DNA of 64,000 bases, from the NCBI GenBank assembly GCA_022446815.1, contig JAKVCD010000018.1, positions 101,818 to 165,817 of the forward strand, in the 5' to 3' direction. A program made the position numbers and the translations under genes. A model generated the notes under the pieces. It was not told the DNA's origin, made no database searches, and saw nothing but the letters and a program-made list of their open reading frames with translations. Of this stretch, positions 33,187 through 41,485 are shown piece after piece. The stretch comes from Planctomycetota bacterium (GTDB taxonomy: Bacteria > Planctomycetota > UBA1135 > GCA-002686595). The first letter of the stretch is position 1, and every line of letters begins with the position of its first letter.

Positions 33187-34095
33187 ATGAAGAGGATCTC
33201 GATCGGCTCTTGGGCTTACACCATCGGCCCCTATGAGAAGGACCCTGTCGACTTCGACACGGTCTGCACCAAGCTCGTTGAGCTCGGCTTTGACGGCGTC
33301 GAGTTGGGAGGGTTTCCTCCGCACCCGAACCCTGACGACACAGATCAGGCTGGCCGGGAGGAGGTCGTCGAGAAGATGAAGGGCTGGGGCCTCTCCTTCA
33401 GCGGCCTCGCCGCGAATCTGTGGGGCGAGGAGCTCATCAACACGGATGACCAGACGAAGTACATCGAGGAGTTCACGAAGAACTGCAGGTTCTGTAACGA
33501 CCTCGGTATTCAGGGGGTCCGCGTTGACTCGGTGCAGCCCCCGACGATCTTCGGAGATGTCGATGAGGCCACCGCCTTTGAGCGAGTCACCACGACATGG
33601 CGGCGCTGCGCTGAGATCGCCGCCGACTACGGGCTCTATGTGACCTGGGAGTTCGAGCCGGGCTTCGCCTTCAACAAGCCCTCAGATATCACGCGCGTCC
33701 TCGACGCTGTCCCGAATGACAACTTCGGCGTCCTCTACGACACCAGTCACGGTCACATGTGCGCGGTCGTTGGCGCGCGGCATCCCGGAGAGCGAGAGAC
33801 CCTCGCTGGGGGGCAGCTCGAGCTGATCGAGAAGCTCAGCGGTCGGATCAACCATGTCCACCTCATCGACTCAGACGACACATGCCACAAAGACGCTGAC
33901 GGAAACGACGAGACCTCGATGCACCTGCCCTTCGGGGACGGCGTGGTTGACTTCGATCCGATCGTTGACCGCCTCTTCCAAGAGGATATCGGTCACGACT
34001 GGTGGACCATCGACCTCTGCTTCTGGCCCGACGCTTGGAGCGCGACAGAGCAGTGCAAGAGGTCGATTGACAGCTTCGTCGCCCAGCGCGCCTAG
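33187..34095 (+). CDS. Sugar phosphate isomerase/epimerase (xylose-isomerase-like TIM barrel)
   Basis: Predicted TIM-barrel isomerase, epimerase or dehydratase of the AP_endonuc_2/xylose-isomerase-like family. It opens MKRISIGSWAYTIGP, has strand-end residues in FDGVELGGF and GVRVDS, the glutamate in VTWEFEPGFAFN, GVLYDTSHGHM, and HVHLIDSD near the metal site. These give the Glu/Asp/His metal set expected of the family. AGGAGG lies eight bases before the ATG. It lies 60 bases after the SDR gene and 21 before the Gfo/Idh/MocA gene. The cluster resembles inositol- or keto-sugar-processing modules, in which such enzymes act after C-H oxidation by the dehydrogenases. Exact substrate unknown. Confidence 0.82.
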   Translation: MKRISIGSWAYTIGPYEKDPVDFDTVCTKLVELGFDGVELGGFPPHPNPDDTDQAGREEVVEKMKGWGLSFSGLAANLWGEELINTDDQTKYIEEFTKNCRFCNDLGIQGVRVDSVQPPTIFGDVDEATAFERVTTTWRRCAEIAADYGLYVTWEFEPGFAFNKPSDITRVLDAVPNDNFGVLYDTSHGHMCAVVGARHPGERETLAGGQLELIEKLSGRINHVHLIDSDDTCHKDADGNDETSMHLPFGDGVVDFDPIVDRLFQEDIGHDWWTIDLCFWPDAWSATEQCKRSIDSFVAQRA

Positions 34096-34116
34096 CGCTC
34101 CTCAGGAGGAAGAGAG

Positions 34117-35289
34117 ATGTCTAAGAGCCTGAACGTTGCCATGATCGGTTACGGCTTTATGGGGAAGGCGCACTCCAACGCTTACCGCAAGGTGGGGAGC
34201 TTCTTCCCGCACCTTGAGCACCGACCGAACCTCAAGTGCCTCTGCGCGCGAGACGCGGCGAAGGCCGCCGCGTTCGCCGAGACTTGGGGATATGAGTCTG
34301 TGGAGACCGACTGGAGGAAGGTCATAGAGCGCGAGGATGTCGATCTCGTGGACATCTGCTCCCCGAACGACTCACACCTAGAGATCGCCGTGGCTGCGGC
34401 GAAGGCAGGCAAGATGGTCGCGTGCGAGAAGCCGCTCGCGATGAACGTCGCTGAGGCAGAGGAGATGACCGCTGCCGTGGAGGAGGCCGGCGTCCCCAAC
34501 ATGGTGTGGTTTAACTACCGGCGGGTGCCAGCGATCTCGCTGGCCCGCCAGGTCGTAGAGGAGGGCCGTATCGGCAGGCCCTTCCACTACCGCGCGACCT
34601 ATCTCCAGGACTGGACGATCGCAGAGGATGTCCCGCAGGGAGGCGCGGCGCTCTGGCGTCTAGACGTCGACGTCGCTGGCTCAGGGGTCACGGGGGACCT
34701 GCTCGCTCACTCCATCGACACCGCGATGTGGTTGAACGGACCCATCACCAAAGTGGTGGCAGACACTGAGACCTTTGTGAAGGAGCGCGTTCATCAGGAG
34801 ACTGGCTCGGTCCAGCCTGTCGGCATCGATGACGCCTGTATGTTCCTCGCGCGCTTCGCGAATGGCTCGATGGGGACCTTTGAGTCGACGCGCTACGCCC
34901 GCGGTCGAAAGAACTACAACACCTTTGAGCTGAACGGGGCTGACGGGTCCGTCAAGTTTGACTTAGAGGATCCGCAGTACCTCGACTACTTCGAGTACAC
35001 CCAGCTTCAGTCGGGTAAGAAGGTCGAAGACCATCTGACCGGCTGGCGTAGAGTGCACGTGACGAACTCTGAGCACCCCTATATGGACAAGTGGTGGGTG
35101 CCCGGGTGCACGGTCGGCTATGAGCACACCTTCATTCATGCGCTCGCAGACTTCATCGAGGGTCTCGAGAGCGGAGAGCCTGCGCAGCCGGACTTCCGGA
35201 ACGCGCTCCAGACTCAGCGGGTCTGCGACGCGGTGCTCGAGTCCGCCCAATCTGGTGGGTGGGTAGACACAGGGGTCGAGCTCTCGTGA
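34117..35289 (+). CDS. Gfo/Idh/MocA-family oxidoreductase
   Basis: Predicted NAD(P)-dependent dehydrogenase acting on a sugar or inositol ring. The Rossmann motif is [13 protein letters not shown] at residues 8-20, the proton-relay lysine is in ACEKPLAM, and the substrate-side helix has [19 protein letters not shown] with the conserved D-x-x-x-H arrangement. The C-terminal beta domain contains [12 protein letters not shown]. The length of 390 residues is normal. AGGAGG lies eight bases before ATG. It overlaps the next gene by four bases (GTGA). Together with the SDR and the two TIM-barrel enzymes it may oxidise a substrate to a keto form that is then epimerised or dehydrated. Confidence 0.87.
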   Translation: MSKSLNVAMIGYGFMGKAHSNAYRKVGSFFPHLEHRPNLKCLCARDAAKAAAFAETWGYESVETDWRKVIEREDVDLVDICSPNDSHLEIAVAAAKAGKMVACEKPLAMNVAEAEEMTAAVEEAGVPNMVWFNYRRVPAISLARQVVEEGRIGRPFHYRATYLQDWTIAEDVPQGGAALWRLDVDVAGSGVTGDLLAHSIDTAMWLNGPITKVVADTETFVKERVHQETGSVQPVGIDDACMFLARFANGSMGTFESTRYARGRKNYNTFELNGADGSVKFDLEDPQYLDYFEYTQLQSGKKVEDHLTGWRRVHVTNSEHPYMDKWWVPGCTVGYEHTFIHALADFIEGLESGEPAQPDFRNALQTQRVCDAVLESAQSGGWVDTGVELS

Positions 35290-36128
35290 AGGTCGGGATG
35301 AACATGCTCCTTTGGACGACGGACGTCCATGAGGAGCACTACCCACTCATGGCTGAGCTGAAGGCTGGCGGCTTCGACGGCGTCGAGATGACGCTCAACT
35401 CTGAGCGCGACAGCAAGCACCGCGAGGCGCTCTCTGCTGAGCTCGACCGCATTGGGCTCGAGCGGACAGCGGTCTTCGCGCCTAGCCCTGAGGCGAACCC
35501 CGTCAGCCCTGACCCGAGCGTTCGCGCTGCCGCTGTTGAGGCGCTCTTGTGGGCGGTCAGGTCAGCGGCAGAGCTCGGGAGCTCGATCCTCGCCGGTCCA
35601 TTCCACACGGCCTACCCTGTCTTCAGCGGAGAGCCCGCGACGGACGACGAGCGTGCGTGGTGCGCAGAGGTCATGAGGGCTGGGGCAGAGGAGGGAGAGC
35701 GCTGCGGTGTAACCCTCACGACCGAGCTCCTGAATCGCTTCGAGTGCTACCTGTTGAACACCGTGGCAGACGGCCTCGACATGGTCGCACGCGTTGGACA
35801 CCCTCGCTTTCAGCTGCACTACGACACGCATCACGCGCACATTGAAGAGCGGGACCCTGGGGCGGCGATCCGGGCTGGGGGAGGCTCGATCGGTCACGTC
35901 CACATCAGCGAGAATGACCGCGGCATCCCCGGCGCCGGTCAGGTGGCCTGGCCCGAGACCTTCAAGGCTCTCAGAGAGGTCGGCTATGACGGCTGGCTGG
36001 TGATTGAAGCCTTCTCCAGGAGCGATCCGGACTTCGCGAATGCGATCCATGTGTGGCGGGATTACGCGCCTGCTGAGGAGATCTGGAGGGAGGGTCTGCG
36101 CTTCATCCAGTCCTCCCTACGGAGCTGA
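35286..36128 (+). CDS. D-tagatose/D-psicose 3-epimerase-like TIM-barrel protein
   Basis: Cytoplasmic ketose 3-epimerase-like enzyme. Its metal-site blocks match the D-tagatose 3-epimerase group: [15 protein letters not shown] (Glu, as in EVVNRFE), [11 protein letters not shown] (Asp), [14 protein letters not shown] (His) and VIEAF (Glu). GTG at 35286 overlaps the upstream stop by four bases and gives 280 residues; a start nine codons upstream at 35259 would lie inside the upstream gene and has no family sequence. Last gene of the operon. A TIM-barrel epimerase here suggests the operon handles a rare ketose or a keto-inositol. Confidence 0.85.
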   Translation: MKVGMNMLLWTTDVHEEHYPLMAELKAGGFDGVEMTLNSERDSKHREALSAELDRIGLERTAVFAPSPEANPVSPDPSVRAAAVEALLWAVRSAAELGSSILAGPFHTAYPVFSGEPATDDERAWCAEVMRAGAEEGERCGVTLTTELLNRFECYLLNTVADGLDMVARVGHPRFQLHYDTHHAHIEERDPGAAIRAGGGSIGHVHISENDRGIPGAGQVAWPETFKALREVGYDGWLVIEAFSRSDPDFANAIHVWRDYAPAEEIWREGLRFIQSSLRS

Positions 36129-36134
36129 CGGCTC

Positions 36135-36152
36135 GCCGTGCTTCCACACGGC
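36135..36152 (+). terminator. Possible weak terminator hairpin after the sugar operon
   Basis: GCCGTG-CTTCCA-CACGGC, 6-bp stem, seven bases after the operon stop; no T-run. Confidence 0.35.
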
Positions 36153-36184
36153 TCCCCCTCGATTGTTGGGATATGCTTTTTTCA

Positions 36185-36203
36185 CAATAGGGGAGTCCTA
36201 TTG
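36185..36203. repeat. 7-bp inverted repeat upstream of the sulfatase-fold gene
   Basis: CAATAGG-GGAGT-CCTATTG, 19 bases before the ATG at 36222. A TATGCT hexamer at 36172-36177 lies just upstream and could be its -10 box, which would place the repeat in the 5' leader. Confidence 0.45.
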
Positions 36204-36221
36204 AACCTCTCGTAGACCTCG

Positions 36222-38513
36222 ATGATGTCGCGCCCTCTCCAACTCTTGGCCCTGACCCTCACCGCTGCGCTCACGTCTTGCTCAGATGGCGACTCTGGGA
36301 GCCGAGGCCGGATGGAGGTGCTCGCGCTCACCTCGACCGCCGCCTCTGGCGCCTCCACTGCCGTCGAGGCTGTCGAGACGTTCAAGCCGACGGCCGCAGC
36401 CTTGAGCGACTGGCGGTTTGAGCACTGCGTCCCCTCGCTCGAGAAAAATGTGAGACGCGGTGACTCGATCTCTCTGACCTCCGAGCAGCGCACGCACGTC
36501 ATCTCCATCCCGTGCGACATCCAACCGGGGACTGTCAATCAGATCGTCCTGAACCTCGCCCTCTCGCAGGTGACGACTGTCAGAGCTCGCTTTCGCTCTA
36601 AGGGCAAGGTCGCCTGTCTCTCCGAAGCGATCCGTCAGCCTGTGAGCCGAGACCCTGAGCCGGTCTTCCTCGACATCTCTTCGGCGCTCGCTCTTGATAA
36701 GCCCTGTGACTCTGTAGAGATCATCTTCACTATCGTTCGTGAGAAGAGACCCTCCCTGCTCTTCGGCGTCGACCTGATGTGGGTGCCTCCGGCCTCGGTG
36801 CTCCCGATGGCCAGCCCTGAGCCGGGCGTAGGCGCGCCGATCGAGCTCGACGGAGACTTCCGCTCGGGCCTCTGCTTCGGCGATGGCGAGAGCGTACGTG
36901 CGCAGGCGCAGGCCTTTGAAGGTGCCGAACTCCGCTTCAGCTTCGGGGTCCCGCGTCAGGCCCTCTTCGCAGGGACAGGCGGCAGCTTGGAGGTGGACCT
37001 CACTGCGAAGGGGAGCGAGCCGGAGACTGAGGTGTTCCCGCTTGAACAGCTGAAGGCTTGGAATGATGTGAGGTTGCCGCTGGAGGACTTTGAGGGGGGC
37101 GCGATAGATGTCGAGTTTCGCTACAAGGGGGATGGGCCGGAGGGCGCCCTCATCGCGCTCGAAGCGCCGCGGCTGGTCGTGCCCAACGAAGACCCTCAGC
37201 ACATCGTCCTGATCACCTCAGACACGCACAGAGGTGATCACCTCGGTAAGGCTGATGGTGGAGTCGAGATCAGGACGCCGTTCTTGGATGAGCTGGCAGA
37301 CACGGGCGTCTTCTTTGCGGACTGCATGTCCACCACGAACATCACGGTGCCGTCGCACGTCTCGATGATGACAGGGCACTCACCTAAGGCGACGGGGTTG
37401 ATCGACAACATGACGGCGCTCTCGCCGAGCTCGGTGACCATCGCTGAGTATCTACGAGACGAGGGCTACTACACGATCTCGGTGCTCAGCACGAAGCACC
37501 TGCGTCATGACAACAGCGGCCTCGGGCAGGGCTTCGCGAGGATGATCGCTACAGATAAAGAGAAGCAGCTAGGGCATCTCTCCACGGAGGTCATCAGCGA
37601 GGTGCTCGAGAGAGAGGGGGACCAGCCGTGCTTCATCTGGTTGCACCTCTTCGACGCGCACGCTCCGTACGTACCGCCGGAGAAGTACAGGTACGAGTAC
37701 TACCCCAAGGACAAGAACCCTTACACGCAGGGCACAGGTCTCAGTGATGGGTCGCGCGCGGTCTGGGATCCGCGCATTCGAGACCTCGACTTTGTACTGG
37801 CTCAGTACCGCTCAGAGATCACTTACCTCGATGACTCTCTTGCAGAGGTCTTTGGTGAGCCTGCCTTTGATGACGCGATCATCGCCTTCACCGCTGACCA
37901 CGGTGAAGAGCTAGGGAGTCACGGCATCTTCTTTAAGCACACAGGGCTCTACAGCGACACGGTGCACATTCCCCTGATCATGCGTTGGCCCGGTTGCCCC
38001 GCGGGGCTCCGAGTCGAGGCGCCGGTCCAGAACCTGAACCTCGGTCGGACGCTCCTAGATCTCGCAGGGCTCGAGGGCGCGGAGTTCCCTGGGGTCAGCT
38101 TGCTGGACTCTCTCCAAGAGGGCGCGGCCAGCGCGCCTCGCTTCGCGCTCGGGGCGCACGGTCACTGCGCTGCGGTTGAGAAGGATGGGTGGCTCTGTGT
38201 CCTGACTCTGCAGCCTAAAGGGGTTCCGAACGCGACGAAGCATCAGGTGGAGCTGTTCAATCTGAGAGAAGATCCAGGCTGCTTGAACGACCTCATCGAA
38301 GAGGATTTTGAGCGGGCTAAGCAGCTTCGCAGCGGTCTCATCGAGTGGCTTAACTCTGACCGCTTAGAGGGGATGGCGGTGAGTCGTACTCAGCACTCAG
38401 CGGAGCTGATGGAGGCGATCGCTGCCTTGGGATATGCCACGGAGTCCGGCAGCACGGACGGGCCTTACTACGAAGAAGACCCCAATGATGAGTGGTGCAA
38501 GCGCTTCAAGTAG
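36222..38513 (+). CDS. Sulfatase-fold lipoprotein with TxPSH nucleophile motif and long N-terminal domain
   Basis: Exported member of the alkaline phosphatase/sulfatase superfamily, 763 residues. Lipoprotein signal (LTLTAALTSC, Cys near 20) is followed by about 310 residues of unassigned beta-type sequence with two candidate modules. The catalytic domain starts near 325 (HIVLITSDTHRGDHLG, metal Asp), has TVPSHVSMMTG near 375 (nucleophile Thr instead of formylglycine Cys, His instead of Arg) and a complete late metal motif TADHGEELGSHG near 556. This type is common among phosphatase or phosphotransferase-like PF00884 members and does not need formylglycine. It could be a phosphatase, a phosphodiesterase or a transferase. 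It ends next to the HD-domain gene on the other strand, 14 bases between stops. Confidence 0.78.
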   Translation: MMSRPLQLLALTLTAALTSCSDGDSGSRGRMEVLALTSTAASGASTAVEAVETFKPTAAALSDWRFEHCVPSLEKNVRRGDSISLTSEQRTHVISIPCDIQPGTVNQIVLNLALSQVTTVRARFRSKGKVACLSEAIRQPVSRDPEPVFLDISSALALDKPCDSVEIIFTIVREKRPSLLFGVDLMWVPPASVLPMASPEPGVGAPIELDGDFRSGLCFGDGESVRAQAQAFEGAELRFSFGVPRQALFAGTGGSLEVDLTAKGSEPETEVFPLEQLKAWNDVRLPLEDFEGGAIDVEFRYKGDGPEGALIALEAPRLVVPNEDPQHIVLITSDTHRGDHLGKADGGVEIRTPFLDELADTGVFFADCMSTTNITVPSHVSMMTGHSPKATGLIDNMTALSPSSVTIAEYLRDEGYYTISVLSTKHLRHDNSGLGQGFARMIATDKEKQLGHLSTEVISEVLEREGDQPCFIWLHLFDAHAPYVPPEKYRYEYYPKDKNPYTQGTGLSDGSRAVWDPRIRDLDFVLAQYRSEITYLDDSLAEVFGEPAFDDAIIAFTADHGEELGSHGIFFKHTGLYSDTVHIPLIMRWPGCPAGLRVEAPVQNLNLGRTLLDLAGLEGAEFPGVSLLDSLQEGAASAPRFALGAHGHCAAVEKDGWLCVLTLQPKGVPNATKHQVELFNLREDPGCLNDLIEEDFERAKQLRSGLIEWLNSDRLEGMAVSRTQHSAELMEAIAALGYATESGSTDGPYYEEDPNDEWCKRFK

Positions 38514-38527
38514 CGCTCACGCTGACC

Positions 38528-39106
38528 TCAAGTCCCGGCGTCTTTGCCCTCGATACCTAGCTCGCGCGCGTGGGGACGGAGCGCGTCGATCAACAGCTGG
38601 ATGTGCTCTCCGAGGTCTATCTCAAGCATCCGCGCGCCCTCCTGGACCTCATACCGCTCTACTCCAGCGGCGAACTTCTTGTCTTTGAGCTTCTTCTTCA
38701 CGCTCTTCGGTGTCAGCGAGGTCACGCCGTCGGGTCTCAGATAGCAGCAGGCCATGACGAAGCCTGTGAGCTCGTCGCACGCTAAGAGGGCCTTGTCCAT
38801 CTGTGACTCATACGGGACGCCCCACTGGGTGTAGTGGGCAGAGATCGCGTGGGCGAGCTCTTCCTCTCCGCGGTCACGCAGCCACGCGACGATCTTGTTC
38901 GGGTGCTCCTGTGGCCACTTCTCGTAGTCAGCGTCATGGAGCATCCCGGCGATCCCCCAAGCCTCTACAGCCTCTTCACCGGGGCCATAGGCCAAGGCGG
39001 CCGCTCGCATGGTGACCTCTACCGCACGAGCGTGGCGGCGCAGGCTGTCGGTCTCGGTCCAAGCGGTGAGTTGCTCCCAGGCCGCTTCACGTGTGAGGGT
39101 GCTCAT
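38528..39106 (-). CDS. HD-domain phosphohydrolase-like protein
   Basis: Small cytoplasmic protein (192 residues) with an HD domain: RHARAVEVTMRA, GMLHDADYE (the HD pair), and later helix residues ISAHY and LLACDELTG. HD proteins commonly hydrolyse phosphate esters of nucleotides. The length and motif layout match the HDIG-type hydrolases. ATG follows TATCCT by seven bases with no ribosome site. It resembles the HD protein at 53602-54120 only in fold. Substrate unknown. Confidence 0.82.
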   Translation of the reverse strand: MSTLTREAAWEQLTAWTETDSLRRHARAVEVTMRAAALAYGPGEEAVEAWGIAGMLHDADYEKWPQEHPNKIVAWLRDRGEEELAHAISAHYTQWGVPYESQMDKALLACDELTGFVMACCYLRPDGVTSLTPKSVKKKLKDKKFAAGVERYEVQEGARMLEIDLGEHIQLLIDALRPHARELGIEGKDAGT

Positions 39107-39113
39107 CTGTCAG

Positions 39114-39119
39114 AGGATA
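39114..39119 (-). promoter_or_regulatory. TATCCT -10-like hexamer, leaderless start of the HD gene
   Basis: Minus-strand TATCCT, 7-base spacer CTGACAG, ATG at 39106. Confidence 0.55.
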
Positions 39120-39154
39120 CGAGATCCCAGCCGGGCTGACCTCGGCGGAGCGCC

Positions 39155-40174
39155 TCAGCGCCGCCGCCGGCGACCGCTCTCATCCTCGGTCGGCCCACCG
39201 CGCTCGGGGGCGGGGAGGTCCGGGGTGTGGACAATACGGAGCTTGGGCCTGAGCTCTCGCAGTCGCCCAATCCCCGCAGGGGTGATCTGGGTCTTCCACA
39301 GGTACACGGTCTCGAGCTTCTTGAGCTTGGCGATGACCTCGATCGAGGCGTCCGTGACCTTGGTGCTGAAGAGGTTCAAAGAGCGCAGGTCGTTTAGGCC
39401 GAAGAGGTGGATGAGCGCAGCGTCAGTGATGTTTGTCTGTCGGAGGTCGAGCTTCACAAGTCGAGACATCTCCGCGACCACAGCGAGAGCCTCATCCGCG
39501 ATGCGTGTGCGGCCGAGGTCGAGGGTGACGATGTGCCCCGCGCAGCCTGCGAGCCCGCGGACGTGGTCAGTGCCGGTGCGGCCCTGGTTTGAGGGGAAGT
39601 TGGCTGCGAGCAGCGGACTCCCGGGGAAGACCGGCTTGAGCATCCCGTGCTCGCCCGCAGCGGCCGCGAGCTGGTTTGGGGTGCAGGGAGTCAGACCCTC
39701 TCCGAGCTCAATGTAGAGCTGGACGATACGTGGGAGCTTGCCAGTAGGCTTTGGAGTCAGCTTTGGCGTGTCAGGAGAGGTCTCTCCGGGCGCCGGTGCG
39801 CCGATCCAGTCGCCGAAGTCAGCCCCCTCTGCGATCCACGTGCGGATCGTCTCGACCTCTGCTTTTGAGAGACCGTCGCTGTTAGGGGGCATCAGGTCGG
39901 GGTCGTCCTTGTCGAGCGCGATCAACTCATAGAGCGTGCTGAGGTTGGGATCGCCTGGGACTACGACTGGACCCGACCGCGTCCCCTCTAAGATCCAGTG
40001 CTTGCCGTCGAGGCGCAGCCCGCCTTTGGGGCGCTTGCCTGAGTTGGTGGCGGGGTCTTGATGGCACTCGATGCAGCGACCCTTGAGGATCGGCAGGACC
40101 TCTTTGCGAAAGTCCACTGCCGGGGCCTCTGCGCCTACAGCGAAGGAGAGCAGGAGCGGGGAGATGTGCATCAC
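39155..40174 (-). CDS. PSCyt1 cytochrome c with leucine-rich repeats
   Basis: Exported protein with a planctomycete cytochrome c domain (heme motif CIECH near residue 37, then GGLRLDG and LMPPNSDG and AEVETIRTWI) followed by about 150 residues containing leucine-rich repeats (DLGRTRIADEALAV, LDLRQTNITDAAL, LNLFSTKVTDAS, VYLWKTQITPAG). Signal peptide at residues 1-15. It ends with a basic tail GRRRRR. The repeats may bind a partner. Last gene of the operon with DUF1549/DUF1553 and DUF1501, overlapping the DUF1501 stop by four bases. The role of the family (electron transfer linked to polymer use, perhaps) is not established. Confidence 0.88.
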   Translation of the reverse strand: MMHISPLLLSFAVGAEAPAVDFRKEVLPILKGRCIECHQDPATNSGKRPKGGLRLDGKHWILEGTRSGPVVVPGDPNLSTLYELIALDKDDPDLMPPNSDGLSKAEVETIRTWIAEGADFGDWIGAPAPGETSPDTPKLTPKPTGKLPRIVQLYIELGEGLTPCTPNQLAAAAGEHGMLKPVFPGSPLLAANFPSNQGRTGTDHVRGLAGCAGHIVTLDLGRTRIADEALAVVAEMSRLVKLDLRQTNITDAALIHLFGLNDLRSLNLFSTKVTDASIEVIAKLKKLETVYLWKTQITPAGIGRLRELRPKLRIVHTPDLPAPERGGPTEDESGRRRRR

Positions 40175-41478
40175 GTGAACATCGCCTTCACAGGGATCCC
40201 CTTGTGAGCGACCCGGAACGGTCGGCCCGAGGGTGAGTACATCTCATACTCGGTCGGGAGGCCGAGGCCGTATGCGATCGTCGCGTTGAAGTCCTCGACC
40301 GTGACGATGTCCTCGATGACCTCATGCCCCTCAGCGTCAGTTTTGCCGTACTTGATCCCACCTTGGATGCCGCCGCCCGCGAGGAGACAGGTGAAGGCCT
40401 TGGGGTAGTGGTCTCTGCCGTCCCGTTGGGTGTTGATCCTAGGCGTACGCCCGAACTCCGTCGCGAGGACGACCATGGTGTCCTCGAGGAGTCCGCGGGC
40501 GTCGAGGTCAGCGAGCAGGGCTGAGAGAGCGCGATCCACCGGCGGGCAGAGCTCGCCCATCTGGTCGAAGTTCTCGGCGTGCGTGTCCCAGCCGTTCTTG
40601 ACGACCTCGACGAAGCGAACGTCGTGCTCGATCAGCCTGCGGGCTAGGAGGCAGCCCTTACCGAAGGGATCTGAGCCATAGGCGGCTTGGATCGACTCAG
40701 GCTCTTTGCTGATGTCGAAGGCGTCGAGGTCCTGCGAATCCATCAAGGAGAGCGCCTGCTCGTACATGTCTCCGTAGGCGCGAACCTCCTTCGTGTTATA
40801 GCGATCGCGGAAGGCCCCATTCATCTCCCGCAAGCGCTCCATGCGCCGGTCAAAGATCCTCTCGCTCACACCCTCTGCGCGGGCGCTGTTCTGGAGTCCG
40901 TCCTCAGCGCTGCCGATCGGGAGAGGCATGTATTTGGACTCCAGGAAGCCGCCGGAGGCGTTGTAGACGCCGCCGTTGATCGCGACATGACCCGGGAGGG
41001 TCTTGTTCACTGGTCCAGCCATGTAGTTCAGCCATGCGCCGAGGCTGGGGTGACGAATAGTCCCTCGCAGCTCGTAGCTCGTGTGCATGTAGTACTGGCC
41101 TTGGGCGTGCGCACCTTGGTTCGAGTTAACGGACTCCACGACACAGACCTTGTCCATGTGCCGAGCCATGAGAGGGAAGTGCTCGGAGACTCGGACGTCG
41201 TCAGCGTTGGATTGGAGGGACTCGGTCGGCCCTTGGGTGGCAGCGCCCGGCTTCGGGCTGAAGGTGTCGAGCTGGGACATTCCTCCCGACATGTAGAGGT
41301 AGATCACGCGCTTCGCGGTGGCGTGTTGGAGGGGGATGGCTCCGTCCTGTGACAGCGCGCCGCTGAGCGGGCTCGCGAGAGGCGCCGTCCCGACACCGAA
41401 GAGACCAGCGGCGAGGCCGGTGACGAAGGTGCGGCGTGAGGGCTCATCCGCTCTGTGGAGGTGTTCTCTAAGCGTCAT
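40171..41478 (-). CDS. DUF1501 protein, Tat-exported, copy A
   Basis: Member of the planctomycete DUF1501 family (435 residues), distantly related to the sulfatase/alkaline phosphatase fold. It begins with a twin-arginine signal (SRRTFVTGLAAGLFG). Blocks seen are GGMSQLDTFSPKP, VSEHFPLMARHMDKV, GHVAINGG, FVEVVKNGWDTHAENF, MVVLATEFGRTPRIN and GRDHYPKAFTCLLAGGG. It lies 7 bases after the DUF1549/DUF1553 gene and overlaps the PSCyt1-LRR gene by four bases. Its blocks were used to recognise the remnant at 6045-6205. Function unknown; the family always travels with planctomycete cytochromes. Confidence 0.93.
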   Translation of the reverse strand: MTLREHLHRADEPSRRTFVTGLAAGLFGVGTAPLASPLSGALSQDGAIPLQHATAKRVIYLYMSGGMSQLDTFSPKPGAATQGPTESLQSNADDVRVSEHFPLMARHMDKVCVVESVNSNQGAHAQGQYYMHTSYELRGTIRHPSLGAWLNYMAGPVNKTLPGHVAINGGVYNASGGFLESKYMPLPIGSAEDGLQNSARAEGVSERIFDRRMERLREMNGAFRDRYNTKEVRAYGDMYEQALSLMDSQDLDAFDISKEPESIQAAYGSDPFGKGCLLARRLIEHDVRFVEVVKNGWDTHAENFDQMGELCPPVDRALSALLADLDARGLLEDTMVVLATEFGRTPRINTQRDGRDHYPKAFTCLLAGGGIQGGIKYGKTDAEGHEVIEDIVTVEDFNATIAYGLGLPTEYEMYSPSGRPFRVAHKGIPVKAMFT

Positions 41479-41485
41479 GTCGCAC

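Noticed and set aside
36282-37202. 306-codon minus-strand open frame
   Set aside because: Antisense to the lipoprotein sulfatase-fold gene; composition of a shadow.
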